Shown here in pieces: positions 44,179-53,135 of a stretch of 64,000 bases of DNA. The stretch is from Cohnella silvisoli (GTDB lineage: Bacteria; Bacillota; Bacilli; Paenibacillales; Paenibacillaceae): assembly GCF_021190915.1 (NCBI RefSeq), contig NZ_JAIOAP010000004.1, forward strand, positions 124,001 to 188,000, given 5' to 3'. The notes beneath the pieces are model-generated. The model had not been told where the DNA came from, searched no databases, and worked only from the letters and a program-made list of their open reading frames with translations. Each line of letters starts with the position of its first letter. Position 1 is the first letter of the stretch. The position numbers and the translations under genes were made by a program.

Positions 44179-45367
44179 ACGGAAATTGAACGGGCAACGG
44201 GTATTTGACGACGGGCCATTTTTGCTTGCGCAGGGCGTTCATTAGCTCCGGTCCAACTTGCAGGTTGCTTGACACTAATTGACTCGGGGTTAATGCCATC
44301 CATTGATTCAACGATAGATCCGCGAACCGATCGCTCTTAAACATTTCCAGAAACCATAGGCTTGTGTTTCCGGTGTTCTGGATGTAATGGCCGAAGGCGA
44401 AGGGGACGTAACCGACATCGCCCGCCCGATAGTCGAAAGTACGGGCCGTGCCTTGGCCTGCGAATACGGTCATGCGCGCCATGCCGGATAAATAATACTG
44501 CCACTCGTCGTTGTTGGGGTGCCAGTGCATTTCTCTCATGCCGCCCGGCTTAACTTCGACGAGCGCAGCTGCAATCGTGGTGGAAATGGGAAAATTGCTC
44601 GAGTCGACGATGCGCACCGTTCCGCCCGGCGTGACGATCGGGTCCTGTGCCAGCAAGCGATGCGTTAAGCTTAGGGGCATTGTGCCGTTCGGATCGCTGA
44701 CTTTCTGGCTGTCTATCGAGCCGGGTACTGTGTCCTGGTATATATAACGCTGCTTATTCGGAATAAAAGCAAAGGCGTTCTCAGGTACTCCGAAATTCGC
44801 GGAGAGAACGTCTCTTGGCGTGTGAGCAAACCAGTCGGAGATCGACAAGGTGTTAAGATCCGAGAAACTGCCATCGTCGAAGACAAGCAGAAACTCGCAG
44901 CCGTCCTCCAGCCCTTGTATGGAGTGGGGAATTCCGCGAGGGAAGTACCATAGGTCGCCCATGCCGACATCGGCGATGAAATTTCGCCCATTCTGATCGA
45001 CGGCGGTGATTCGCGCCCGGCCCAAGATCATAAAAGCCCATTCAGCCTGCTGATGCCAATGCATCTCTCGGACGCCGCCCGGCGTCAGGCGCATGTTCAC
45101 CCCCGCCAGAGTGGTTGCGATCGGCAGTTCCCTTACGGTAATTTCCCTTGACCACCCTCCGTGATTTAATTGCATATGAGTATCGGAAAAGGCAAACTTC
45201 ATGTTGGGCATCGTTCCTGCATCGGTTGCCGGAGGAACTAACATGTCGGGATTCTCTAAGTCACGCATCACGTCGCGTGGACCGAAATCCGTCGCTCCGG
45301 CGCCGTCTTTGCGAATAGGCTGCGGAATAACGCCATTCCACAATGGATTTGGAGGGTTGTTTTCCAT
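44168..45367 (-). CDS. Bicupin oxalate decarboxylase family protein
   Basis: A 399-residue double cupin. Each cupin has a manganese site: [10 protein letters not shown] with GIPHSIQ, and [11 protein letters not shown] with FGHYIQN. The sequence follows B. subtilis OxdC closely ([30 protein letters not shown]). The mobile lid that carries Glu162 in OxdC (SENST) reads SDLNT here (169-173), so the proton donor is Asp or absent and activity may be shifted toward oxidation. No signal peptide. GAGGAG precedes ATG 45367. Divergent from the Rrf2 gene. Confidence 0.9.
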   Translation of the reverse strand: MENNPPNPLWNGVIPQPIRKDGAGATDFGPRDVMRDLENPDMLVPPATDAGTMPNMKFAFSDTHMQLNHGGWSREITVRELPIATTLAGVNMRLTPGGVREMHWHQQAEWAFMILGRARITAVDQNGRNFIADVGMGDLWYFPRGIPHSIQGLEDGCEFLLVFDDGSFSDLNTLSISDWFAHTPRDVLSANFGVPENAFAFIPNKQRYIYQDTVPGSIDSQKVSDPNGTMPLSLTHRLLAQDPIVTPGGTVRIVDSSNFPISTTIAAALVEVKPGGMREMHWHPNNDEWQYYLSGMARMTVFAGQGTARTFDYRAGDVGYVPFAFGHYIQNTGNTSLWFLEMFKSDRFADLSLNQWMALTPSQLVSSNLQVGPELMNALRKQKWPVVKYPLPVQFPFNN

Positions 45368-45565
45368 GATTCGTACTCCTCTCGGCTTGCAATCGGATTG
45401 GAAAGCTGCACCATCATTCTAGAAATGTATGATTCAGGGCTTGCGTAAATACATGTCTGGATGCTGAATGCGTTCGGCGGCAAGTAAATCCATCTACACG
45501 GCTTGAGCCTTTGTTGCGGAACAACTATACGCGGGGGTACAATGTACCGATAGGGGGTGAGCTTC

Positions 45566-45988
45566 ATGAACACTTCAAATCGGGGCAGTCAAATCGGTCC
45601 GCCGCGTTTTGCGATCGCCGTTCATATCTTGGTGTGGCTAGCAAAAAGCGGAAGTTTCCTTTCCAGCTCTGCCATAGCGGATCAAGTGAATTCGCATGCC
45701 ACTTTCATGCGCAGAGTATTAGCGACGCTGGTGCAATCGGGAATCGTCGAGGCTCGCGAAGGCCGGGACGGCGGGTATAGCTTGAGATTGCCGGCTGAGA
45801 GCATAACTCTGGCTGATGTATATACGGCGGTAACATGGGTGACTTGCGAGGCAGCGGATTCGGGAGAAACCGGAGAGTGCGGCGAACAAGGCGTGCAATT
45901 GGACCAAGCTTTGCTCGAAATCATGAATGAAGCCGAACGTCAGACCGTAGAGTACCTTAAAGGCCATACGATCGCGAGTTTACTATAA
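45566..45988 (+). CDS. Rrf2-family transcriptional regulator
   Basis: A 140-residue winged-helix protein. It has FAIAVHILVWLA, ADQVNSHATFMRRVLATLVQSGIV for DNA binding, and the wing GRDGGYSLRL. Only two cysteines (TCEAADSGETGEC) lie in the region where iron-sulfur members have three, so a cluster is doubtful; it is closer to the YwnA/YwgB type. GGGGGTGAG precedes ATG 45566. It is divergent from the bicupin gene and 130 bases upstream of a DoxX gene, either of which it may control. Confidence 0.85.
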   Translation: MNTSNRGSQIGPPRFAIAVHILVWLAKSGSFLSSSAIADQVNSHATFMRRVLATLVQSGIVEAREGRDGGYSLRLPAESITLADVYTAVTWVTCEAADSGETGECGEQGVQLDQALLEIMNEAERQTVEYLKGHTIASLL

Positions 45989-45992
45989 AGGA

Positions 45993-46021
45993 TTGACTTC
46001 TCAGGGAACAGGTTATAATAT
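45993..46021 (+). promoter_or_regulatory. Sigma-A-like promoter of the DoxX gene
   Basis: TTGACT (45993-45998), then TATAAT at 46014-46019 (15-bp spacer) or TAATAT at 46016-46021 (17 bp). Confidence 0.55.
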
Positions 46022-46120
46022 GTGCTTATAACAGGTGCAGTTAACTTCGCGTCGACTGCGCTTTATTTTAACCCATACTGTGCTTGAATTAGTATCAGTA
46101 TTGGGTAAACGGGGGAAATC

Positions 46121-46495
46121 ATGATGGATATCGCAGCGATCGTATTGGAGGCTTTACTGGGTTTGGCTTTTCTGATGGCGGGTGCGGGGAAAATGGCAGG
46201 CTCCAAAATGCATGTCGATAACTTCAAGCATTGGGGATTGCCGCAATGGTTCCGTATTGTGACCGCTTTGGTTGAATGGGTAGGAGCGATCGCCATGCTC
46301 ATAGGTATTTGGGAGCCAAGTTGGGCTGCCGCGGCGGGCTTGTGGCTTGCATTCACGATGTTGGTTGGAATATTGGTGCATGTACGGGTTAAAGATTCAT
46401 TTAAACAAACGTTTCCCGCAGTCATCCTATTTATTCTGCCGCTCGTCGTCTTTTTTATCCAGCAGTCTGAATTGTCCGCTTTCCCTGGGTTCTAA
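46121..46495 (+). CDS. DoxX-family membrane protein
   Basis: A 124-residue protein with four helices and the family pattern ALLGLAFLMAGAGKM, NFKHWGLPQWF, and VEWVGAIAMLIG. DoxX-like proteins are linked to redox homeostasis and detoxification at the membrane. The ribosome site is GGGGGAAATC before ATG 46121/46124. It is followed by a two-way terminator. The upstream Rrf2 gene may be its regulator. Confidence 0.85.
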   Translation: MMDIAAIVLEALLGLAFLMAGAGKMAGSKMHVDNFKHWGLPQWFRIVTALVEWVGAIAMLIGIWEPSWAAAAGLWLAFTMLVGILVHVRVKDSFKQTFPAVILFILPLVVFFIQQSELSAFPGF

Positions 46496-46517
46496 ATCTG
46501 CTGTCAGCGCCTAAGAA

Positions 46518-46570
46518 ATAAGCCTTCAATCCCACTTGTAGAGTGGTTTTGAAGGCTTATTGTTATTCTT
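46518..46570. terminator. Two-way terminator between DoxX and the molybdate regulator gene
   Basis: AAGCCTTCAA (46520-46529) and TTGAAGGCTT (46549-46558) form a perfect 10-bp stem with inner CCAC/GTGG pairing. T-rich sequence follows on the plus strand; the minus-strand side has ATTTCTTAGG. Confidence 0.82.
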
Positions 46571-46572
46571 GT

Positions 46573-47523
46573 TCATGTTTCATATAAAATTTGTCCGGTA
46601 AGAGACAGGTCATATCCTGCGATTGCTCGGAGTTCCTGTTTGAAGTCTTCGGACTGCAGAATGAGCATAAGACTGTCAATCCATGGCTGATTGTCTGCTC
46701 TTTTGATCATAACGAGATCATAGCGTTCTTGAATCAGCGGGATAAACTCGATATTTCCGACAATGGAGGCTGCTTTCTCTATCCCTAAGCCAACATCGGC
46801 TTCGCCTGAAGCCACTTTGGCCGCCACCCCTAAATGATTGGTGAGTTCATGATTGTATCCAATCAAATGTTCTGGCTTGATTCCATGCAGCCGAAGCTGT
46901 TCATCGAGAAGTATCCTGGCGCCGGATCCTTTCTCGCGATTAACGAAGCGCAGCTCTTGACGGTTTAAATCTGTCCAGTTCGTAATTTTGTGCGGATTTC
47001 CTTGTCCAACATAGAAACCGGCTCTTCTGGATAACAGATTAACGACCAAATACGAGAAACCGACAAGCAACTTGCGAATATAAGGGAGGTTGTACTCTCC
47101 GGTGTCACCGTCCAGAAGATGAGTACTGACTATGTCCGATTCGCCCTGGTACATGGTAATCAGGCTGTCGAGACTTCCGGCATAGGAGCGCAAGGGTCTA
47201 ATGCCTGTCGTTTTTTTCTCTAAATGTTTGGCTAATATGTCCAGACTTATATCTTGGCCTGTAATGACAATAGGACGAATTCCTTGACTGACGATAGGAG
47301 TTGAAGAGGGAGCAGGGCGAGTCGGTAATTCATGTTGAGCTTGAACGGAAACACCTTTGCTTTTTTGTTTATAGGCTTCCAGATCAGATTCGTCGACTCG
47401 CATTTGTTTGCCGACCCGGTAGGAGGGCAGATCGCCCTTTTTGATCAAATCATAAATGGTAAGTTTGGAAACCTTAAGTATTTTTGAGATTTCTTCCGCG
47501 GTATATGAATTTTCGTGGGACAT
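46573..47523 (-). CDS. HTH/PBP-domain molybdate-type regulator (YvgK-like)
   Basis: A 316-residue cytoplasmic protein. The N-terminal excisionase/MerR-like helix-turn-helix (YTAEEISKILKVSKLTIYDLIKKG) is followed, after a linker, by a periplasmic-binding-like domain (about 85-310) with GSGARILLDEQL and EADVGLGIEKAA. This architecture matches B. subtilis YvgK next to the molybdate-binding protein YvgL. It begins 14 bases after the stop of modA, so both are on one transcript. It may sense molybdate or tungstate in the cell. Confidence 0.85.
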   Translation of the reverse strand: MSHENSYTAEEISKILKVSKLTIYDLIKKGDLPSYRVGKQMRVDESDLEAYKQKSKGVSVQAQHELPTRPAPSSTPIVSQGIRPIVITGQDISLDILAKHLEKKTTGIRPLRSYAGSLDSLITMYQGESDIVSTHLLDGDTGEYNLPYIRKLLVGFSYLVVNLLSRRAGFYVGQGNPHKITNWTDLNRQELRFVNREKGSGARILLDEQLRLHGIKPEHLIGYNHELTNHLGVAAKVASGEADVGLGIEKAASIVGNIEFIPLIQERYDLVMIKRADNQPWIDSLMLILQSEDFKQELRAIAGYDLSLTGQILYET

Positions 47524-47537
47524 CTAATTCCTCCTTC

Positions 47538-48314
47538 TTATGACAGCTTAAATCCATATTCTTCGAAGATCGTGCTGGCTTCTTTTGTTTTTAAATACTT
47601 ATAAAACTCTTTAGCCTCGGTGCTATGCTTCGAATCTTTAACAAGGCCCGCCGGGTATACAATCGGTGTATGTACTTCAGGAATGATTTTGATAGCGATT
47701 TTTACTTTCTTCGATGTAAGCGCATCGGTTTTATAAACAAACCCGGCATCCGCATTTCCGGTCTCAACATAAGTTAATACTTGACGCACGTCTTTCGCGT
47801 ATACCAGTTTAGGCTCGAGATCATCCCATACTTTTCGGGAATTTAATGTTTCTTTGGCATACTGCCCGGCCGGTACCGATTCTGGCTGTCCAATCGCGAT
47901 TTTTTTGATATCTTTGTCGGTCAGTTCTTTTACGGTGGTCCATTTCCGTTTTGAATCCAATGGGACGACCAAAACAAGCTCGTTTTTTAATAGGTTTGTG
48001 TTATCGGAAATGAGATCCTGCTTAACCAAGGCATCCATCTGCTTCTTGCCGGCGGAAATGAAAAGGTCGGCGGGCGCTCCTTGTTCGATTTGTTTTTGCA
48101 GAGTACCCGAGGAACCATAATTAAACGTCAAATTAATGTCCGGATGTACTTTCTCGTATTCTTTTTCAATCTCGTCCAAGCTGTCTTTTAAACTTGCCGC
48201 TGCGGAAATCAAAATTTCCGTTTTGTTTTTGGCAGCAACAGCCGGATGTACAGAAGTGGCCAGAACAGATAGCAGTAGAGCCAGTGTAAGAGCAGAAACC
48301 CATACTTTTCTCAA
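47538..48314 (-). CDS. modA: Molybdate-binding protein ModA without lipobox
   Basis: A 258-residue extracellular binding protein. ISAAASLKDSLDEI, NYGSSGTLQKQIEQGAPADLF and PESVPAGQYAKETL are ModA motifs; YVETGNADAGFVYKTDA closes the site. The signal peptide ends HPAVAAKN with no cysteine, whereas Gram-positive ModA proteins are normally lipoproteins. TTG 48314 lies six bases after GGAGGAG; GTG 48317 is also in frame. No modB or modC follows; the next gene is the regulator and then a terminator. Confidence 0.9.
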   Translation of the reverse strand: MRKVWVSALTLALLLSVLATSVHPAVAAKNKTEILISAAASLKDSLDEIEKEYEKVHPDINLTFNYGSSGTLQKQIEQGAPADLFISAGKKQMDALVKQDLISDNTNLLKNELVLVVPLDSKRKWTTVKELTDKDIKKIAIGQPESVPAGQYAKETLNSRKVWDDLEPKLVYAKDVRQVLTYVETGNADAGFVYKTDALTSKKVKIAIKIIPEVHTPIVYPAGLVKDSKHSTEAKEFYKYLKTKEASTIFEEYGFKLS

Positions 48315-48505
48315 CACAATCTCCTCCAATTATCATTAAAATATTTTATGTCAATCATTTTAACATATGGAAATGATGGTTTATACTATTTAAATATATT
48401 TAGAATATTACTCGACTTATAATCGGGTAAAATAGATATAAATAGAATGATTTAGATATGTTTAGAATAATTTGTAATTGCATAGATGTTTGCAAAAAAA
48501 CCATG

Positions 48506-48546
48506 TTGACATTCAAACGCAATTGTATTATCTTAATATTAAGATA
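48506..48546 (+). promoter_or_regulatory. Promoter and MhqR-type operator of the quinone-stress operon
   Basis: TTGACA (48506-48511), a 17-bp spacer, and TATCTT (48529-48534). The -10 is the left half of a perfect 18-bp palindrome TATCTTAATATTAAGATA (48529-48546). This resembles the B. subtilis MhqR box (TATCT...AGATA, from memory), so autorepression is likely. Confidence 0.75.
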
Positions 48547-48598
48547 TAAAACTAAAAAGATAACTAATCCAAGCAGAGGAAGGGGGCAAGCGGACAGG

Positions 48599-49045
48599 AT
48601 GACGAACAATAATCAGGAAATCTCATTGGACCTTTTCATTGCCCTCAACCGGGCGATCCAGTGGATTAACGCGCACGCGGATCGGGATATTAAACGATAT
48701 GGATTAAATCGTACCGAATTCGGAGTCGTTGAGCTGTTATACCACAAGGGCTCGCAGCCTCTGCAGCAAATTGGCGGCAAAGTGCTTATGAGCAGCGGGA
48801 ACATTACTTACGTCGTTGATAAGCTGGAGCAGAAGGGCTTGGTAAAGCGCAGAGCTTCCGAAGAGGATCGTCGTCTCATCTACGCCGAGATTACGGATGC
48901 GGGCAAACAATTAATCGAAGAAGTGTTTCCCAAGCACGCTATGGTGATTAGTCAGGCTGTAAACGGGCTTTCGGATGATGAAAAGAAGGTCGCGAGCCAG
49001 TTGCTCAAGAAATTAGGCAAATACGCGGAAGCCGGTTTTAAGTAG
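48599..49045 (+). CDS. mhqR: MarR-family regulator, MhqR-like
   Basis: A 148-residue winged-helix dimer. The recognition region is LQQIGGKVLMSSGNITYVVDKLEQKG, the wing ASEEDRRLIYAEIT. It is immediately upstream of a ring-cleaving dioxygenase, a MhqD-type hydrolase and a flavin reductase, the set controlled by MhqR in Bacillus in response to quinones. ATG 48599 has a modest GGACAGG site; a frame open to 48458 has no site. It likely represses its own promoter and the operon. Confidence 0.82.
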   Translation: MTNNNQEISLDLFIALNRAIQWINAHADRDIKRYGLNRTEFGVVELLYHKGSQPLQQIGGKVLMSSGNITYVVDKLEQKGLVKRRASEEDRRLIYAEITDAGKQLIEEVFPKHAMVISQAVNGLSDDEKKVASQLLKKLGKYAEAGFK

Positions 49046-49089
49046 CAGGGAGTAGCCATTATCCCACCGGCTCAGCCATCTTTATCAAG

Positions 49090-49105
49090 TATCTTAAATT
49101 AAAGA
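49090..49105 (+). promoter_or_regulatory. Second MhqR-like operator, before dioxygenase gene
   Basis: TATCTTAAATTAAAGA is an imperfect version of the 48529-48546 palindrome, 78 bases upstream of the dioxygenase start. Confidence 0.5.
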
Positions 49106-49182
49106 CTCTCAAATTGGGCATAATACAATGTTGATCCGATTTCAGCAATTTCATAAAATAAACCTAAAGGGGAATAAACGAG

Positions 49183-50133
49183 ATGAAACAACAAACTTCA
49201 GGAATTCACCACGTTACGGCTTTCGTGAGACATGCACAGGCAACGGTTGATTTTTATTCCGGTATATTAGGGCTTCGACTTGTGAAAAAAACGATCAACT
49301 TCGACGCGCCGGAAGTGTATCACTTATATTTCGGCAATGAGGCGGGAAGCCCGGGTACGATCATTACCTTCTTCCCATGGGCAACCTCCCGTCAGGGTCG
49401 CATCGGCGGCGGACAGGTGGGGATTACGACTTATGTCGTTCCCGTCGGAGCTTTCGAGTTCTGGAAAGCGCGCTTGGAGAAGCTGAATATTCCGGTTACC
49501 GTAACGACGAGATTCGGCGAGCAATATATTCAAGCGGCGGATCCGGACGGCTTGCAGCTTGAAATCGTGGAGCGGGAGGAAGGAGCCTTGAGCCAGTGGT
49601 CTTTCGGAGGCGTGCCCGCGGACAAAGCGATCAAAGGCTTCGGAGGCGCCGTTCTATATAGCACCGCCCCGGAAAAAACGGCTGCCGTTCTTGAGCAAGT
49701 GATGGGACTGGAGAGAATCGGGCAGGAAGGGGACTTTACCCGGTTCAAAGCAACAGGAGACTTGGGCAACCTCATTGATGTCAATATTACGGCAATGGCG
49801 CATGGAGTCGGTGGAGCAGGAACGGTCCATCATATTGCATGGCGCGCTAAAGACGACGAGGATCATGCGATTTGGAGACGACGGGTGGAGGAGAGCGGGC
49901 AGCATCCAACGCCTGTAATTGACCGTCAATATTTCAATGCGATATATTTTCGGGAAGAAGGCGGAATCCTGTTTGAAATTGCGACGGATCCTCCGGGGTT
50001 CGCTCGCGATGAGCCTGCAGAGACGATGGGAGAACAGCTGATGCTGCCGGAATGGCTTGAAGAGCATCGCGATCAGATCGTACAGGGCTTACCGCCAATT
50101 GAAGTAAGGGTACTGGAGGCTGATGGACAATGA
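49183..50133 (+). CDS. mhqO: Ring-cleaving dioxygenase (MhqO/MhqA type)
   Basis: A 316-residue protein with two vicinal-oxygen-chelate domains. The first has GIHHVTAFVRHAQATVDFYSG and the second HGVGGAGTVHHIAWRAKD, with late Glu in GGILFEIATDPPGF. These supply the His-His-Glu iron site expected for cleavage of hydroquinone-type rings. AAAGGGG precedes ATG 49183. It overlaps the hydrolase gene by four bases (ATGA). Role: detoxify quinones under control of the upstream MarR protein. Confidence 0.88.
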   Translation: MKQQTSGIHHVTAFVRHAQATVDFYSGILGLRLVKKTINFDAPEVYHLYFGNEAGSPGTIITFFPWATSRQGRIGGGQVGITTYVVPVGAFEFWKARLEKLNIPVTVTTRFGEQYIQAADPDGLQLEIVEREEGALSQWSFGGVPADKAIKGFGGAVLYSTAPEKTAAVLEQVMGLERIGQEGDFTRFKATGDLGNLIDVNITAMAHGVGGAGTVHHIAWRAKDDEDHAIWRRRVEESGQHPTPVIDRQYFNAIYFREEGGILFEIATDPPGFARDEPAETMGEQLMLPEWLEEHRDQIVQGLPPIEVRVLEADGQ

Positions 50134-50747
50134 AGCATATTTACAAGCAAGGAACGAACGAGAGCGCGCCGGTGCTTGTACTGTTGCATGGTACAGGAGG
50201 AACGGAGAATGATCTTCTGCCGCTGGCGGAGATCGTCTCCCCGGAGTCGTCGGTCATTAGCATAAGAGGTAACGTGCTGGAAAATGGAATGCCGCGCTAC
50301 TTCCGAAGATTGGCCGAAGGGGTATTCGATATCGAGGATCTTATTTTCCGGACGAAGGAACTGAACGATTTCTTGGATCAAGCGGCCGCTGAATACGGGT
50401 TCGATCGCAGCAATCTTGTAGCCATCGGTTATTCGAACGGTGCCAACATTGCCGGAAGCCTCCTATTTCACTTTGAAGGCTCTCTGAAAGGAGCGATTTT
50501 GCATCATCCGATGGTTCCGCTTCGGGGCGTGAAGCTGCCTGATTTATCGGGCGTGCCGGTCTTTATCGCTGCGGGGGAAAACGATCCGATCTGCGTCCCT
50601 CAGGAAACGGAGGATCTAAATAAGCTGTTGAGCGACGCCGGAGCTGACGTATCGATCCATTGGGAAAGATTCGGCCACCGCCTGACCGCATCGGAAGTAG
50701 ATGCCGCAGCTGCTTGGTATCAATCGCATTTCGTGGCTCAGCCATGA
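50130..50747 (+). CDS. mhqD: Alpha/beta hydrolase, MhqD-like carboxylesterase
   Basis: A 205-residue cytosolic hydrolase. It has the oxyanion motif LLHGTGGTENDLLP, nucleophile Ser in AIGYSNGANIA, Asp in AAGENDPICV and His in ERFGHRLTASE, a complete triad. It belongs to the phospholipase/carboxylesterase family induced with MhqO by quinones. Translation is coupled at both ends by ATGA overlaps with its neighbours. Confidence 0.87.
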   Translation: MKHIYKQGTNESAPVLVLLHGTGGTENDLLPLAEIVSPESSVISIRGNVLENGMPRYFRRLAEGVFDIEDLIFRTKELNDFLDQAAAEYGFDRSNLVAIGYSNGANIAGSLLFHFEGSLKGAILHHPMVPLRGVKLPDLSGVPVFIAAGENDPICVPQETEDLNKLLSDAGADVSIHWERFGHRLTASEVDAAAAWYQSHFVAQP

Positions 50748-51355
50748 TAGCTATCGACCCAACGAGTCTGAGCGAGCGGGATAACTATAAGCTGATGATC
50801 GGAAGCATTATACCGAGGCCTATCGCTTTTGTTTCCACTTTGTCGGTCAGCGGGGTATTGAACGCGGCGCCCTTTAGCTATTTTAATATCGTAACCGCTA
50901 ATCCCCCGATGATTTCGATATCCGTGCAGAGGAAAAACGGGGCGCGTAAAGATACGTCGAAGAACGCCGTGGAGTCCGGAACCTTCGTCGTTCATATCTC
51001 CGATGAGTCCTACATTCGGCAGATTAATGAAACGGCTGCCAATTTGCCGCCGGAGGAAAGCGAGGTCATCCTTGCAGGACTGACCCCGATACCAAGTGAG
51101 AAGATTCCCGTGCCTGGCATCTCCGAAGCCAAGATTCGCATGGAATGCGTGCTTGAGCAAGCGATTCCCCTCGGGGGGACGGAAGGTGCGCCCGCATGCG
51201 ACTTGCTGATTGGACGGATCGTGTGCTTCCACGTGGATGAAGCCGTCTATGAGAACGGGCGCATCGATCCCCAAGCGCTAAAACCTGTCAGTCGGCTTGC
51301 GGGTACCTCGTATTCCAAGCTGGGCGAAATGTTCTCGATTGAACGTCCACTATAG
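50744..51355 (+). CDS. Flavin reductase-like FMN-binding protein
   Basis: A 203-residue protein of the FMN-binding split-barrel (DIM6/NTAB) family. It has IGSIIPRPIAFVSTLSVSG, APFSYFNIVTANPPMISIS and KDTSKNA, which contact FMN. It could supply reduced flavin or reduce quinones directly. ATG 50744 overlaps the preceding stop by four bases. It ends the four-gene operon, followed by a strong hairpin. Confidence 0.87.
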   Translation: MIAIDPTSLSERDNYKLMIGSIIPRPIAFVSTLSVSGVLNAAPFSYFNIVTANPPMISISVQRKNGARKDTSKNAVESGTFVVHISDESYIRQINETAANLPPEESEVILAGLTPIPSEKIPVPGISEAKIRMECVLEQAIPLGGTEGAPACDLLIGRIVCFHVDEAVYENGRIDPQALKPVSRLAGTSYSKLGEMFSIERPL

Positions 51356-51376
51356 AAATGCCCGACACTATCACTG

Positions 51377-51427
51377 AAACCCTCAGTATTTATCGCTTCT
51401 TTGAAGCGGGACTGGGGGTTTATTTTA
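51377..51427 (+). terminator. Terminator of the quinone-stress operon
   Basis: AAACCCTCAGT (51377-51387) pairs with ACTGGGGGTTT (51411-51421); an inner stem CGCTTC/GAAGCG caps it. TATTTTAT follows. Confidence 0.8.
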
Positions 51428-51533
51428 TGTCGAATCTTGTAATTATTTGACTGCAATTATTCCCAAATATAGCCTATAATCATAAGTGTAATCTTCTTAG
51501 CGGAATAAGGCGTAGAAGGAATGAGGTTAACTA

Positions 51534-52574
51534 ATGGACAAACAATGGTTGAGTGCCGCGAATTTTCTGATTATCGACGATCAGGAATACAATATTAGTT
51601 TGTTAGAGAGAATATTGCGCCGTGCCGGTTTCTCCAACCTGTTTAGTACGACGGATGCGACAAGCTTAGAGAGGCTCTATCACGAAATTCAGCCAGATAT
51701 CGTACTGCTCGATTTACATATGCCGGAAGTAGACGGGTTTACTGCGTTGAGGCGCCTGAGGGAGCTGATCCAGGAAAGCAATTATCTCCCGGTTCTAGTG
51801 CTCACCGCGGACGTTACCCAGGAGGCGCGGCAGGAAGCTTTGCATTTAGGGGCCAACGATTTTCTTACAAAGCCTCTGGACAAAACGGAAGTCGTTCTGC
51901 GCATTAATAATCTTCTCAGAACGCGATTTCTCCATTTGCAGCTGCAGGATCAGAATCACCTTCTGGAACAGCGGGTTCTAGATCGGACGGGCGAGGTTGA
52001 GCAAGCCAAGCATGAAATTCTGGAACTGCTCGCGCGAACCTCTGAATTCCGCGACGACGAGACGGGGCAGCATACGCAGCGCGTAGGGATGATGGCAATG
52101 AAAATCGCATCGGCTCTAGGGTTGCCTAAGGCGGAGGTAGAACTCATTCAAAGGGCTACGCCCTTGCACGATATCGGGAAAATAGGCATTGCCGACAGCA
52201 TTCTGTTAAAGCCCGGCAGATTTACTCCGGAAGAATTCGAGAAAATGAAGTTGCATACGACGATCGGGGCAAGCATACTCGAAGGAACCGTGTTTCCCGT
52301 CTTGCAATTGGCAGGAACGATCGCCTTATCGCATCATGAGAAGTGGAATGGCACCGGGTATCCTAATGGGCTGAGCGGGGAGGACATTCCGCTTGCCGGA
52401 CGAATCGTGGCGCTCGCGGATTTCTATGACGCGTTGACCCATGAGCGTCCCTATAAGCAGGCTTGGACGCGGGAGCAGGCTTTGGAAGAAATCGAGCGAC
52501 AACGCGGCGTCCATTTCGACCCCAATGTCGTGGATGCATTCATTCGTATTTTATTTAGCGAAAATCATTCATAA
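51534..52574 (+). CDS. Response regulator with HD-GYP output
   Basis: A 346-residue protein. The receiver (1-125) has phospho-acceptor Asp60 in IVLLDLHMPEVDG and Lys in FLTKPLD. A coiled-coil linker (about 130-170) leads into HD-GYP with TGQHTQRVG, LHDIGKIG and HHEKWNGTGYP. It is a likely phosphorylation-gated c-di-GMP phosphodiesterase of the RpfG type. The H-NOX gene begins 21 bases later and a hybrid kinase follows, so NO or redox state may control c-di-GMP hydrolysis. Confidence 0.9.
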   Translation: MDKQWLSAANFLIIDDQEYNISLLERILRRAGFSNLFSTTDATSLERLYHEIQPDIVLLDLHMPEVDGFTALRRLRELIQESNYLPVLVLTADVTQEARQEALHLGANDFLTKPLDKTEVVLRINNLLRTRFLHLQLQDQNHLLEQRVLDRTGEVEQAKHEILELLARTSEFRDDETGQHTQRVGMMAMKIASALGLPKAEVELIQRATPLHDIGKIGIADSILLKPGRFTPEEFEKMKLHTTIGASILEGTVFPVLQLAGTIALSHHEKWNGTGYPNGLSGEDIPLAGRIVALADFYDALTHERPYKQAWTREQALEEIERQRGVHFDPNVVDAFIRILFSENHS

Positions 52575-52595
52575 GCGAAAGGGAGTGCGGGCTTT

Positions 52596-53135
52596 ATGAA
52601 AGGAATGGTATTCACCTCATTTCTGGAAATGGTAGAAAATAAGTTCTCGCTAGACGTTGCCGATCAAATAATCGAAGCCTCGAACTTGCCTTCAGGCGGT
52701 AGCTACACATCGGTGGGTACCTACCCCCACAACGAAATGATTCAGCTCGTTGTTCAGCTGGCCGAACGGACGGGCATTCCCGTGGCTGACTTGGTCCGTA
52801 CTTTCGGCGAATATTTATTTACACAGCTTATCGCAATGTATCCGCAATTTATTCAAGAACATCAAACGGCTTTTAGCATCTTGCGGAAAGTGGACAACTA
52901 TATTCACGTTGAAGTCCTCAAGCTTTACCCTGACGCGGAACTGCCGACATTCGAATATGAGACTTCGGAACCTGGTACGTTGATTATGATCTATCGCTCT
53001 TCTAGGCCTTTTGCGGATTTGGCTGAAGGTCTTATCCTAGGCTGCATTGAACATTATGGCGAGAACATTGAGGTCAAACGGGAACCTATGGACGAAGGTA
53101 CGGCTGCTCGCTTTGTCTTGACGGAACGGAAGTGA
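52596..53135 (+). CDS. H-NOX heme nitric-oxide/oxygen-binding protein
   Basis: A 179-residue stand-alone heme sensor. The proximal heme ligand is His104 in NYIHVEVLKLYPDAELP, and the porphyrin-propionate clamp Y-x-S-x-R is YRSSR (133-137). The N-terminus MKGMVFTSFLEMVENKF is typical. It should bind NO (possibly O2) and change the activity of its partner kinase. AAAGGGAG precedes the ATG. Its stop overlaps the kinase start (GTGA). Confidence 0.93.
   Translation: MKGMVFTSFLEMVENKFSLDVADQIIEASNLPSGGSYTSVGTYPHNEMIQLVVQLAERTGIPVADLVRTFGEYLFTQLIAMYPQFIQEHQTAFSILRKVDNYIHVEVLKLYPDAELPTFEYETSEPGTLIMIYRSSRPFADLAEGLILGCIEHYGENIEVKREPMDEGTAARFVLTERK

Noticed and set aside
46001..46120. Riboswitch upstream of the DoxX gene
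   Set aside because: About 130 bases of leader were checked for known conserved cores; only a promoter can be supported.
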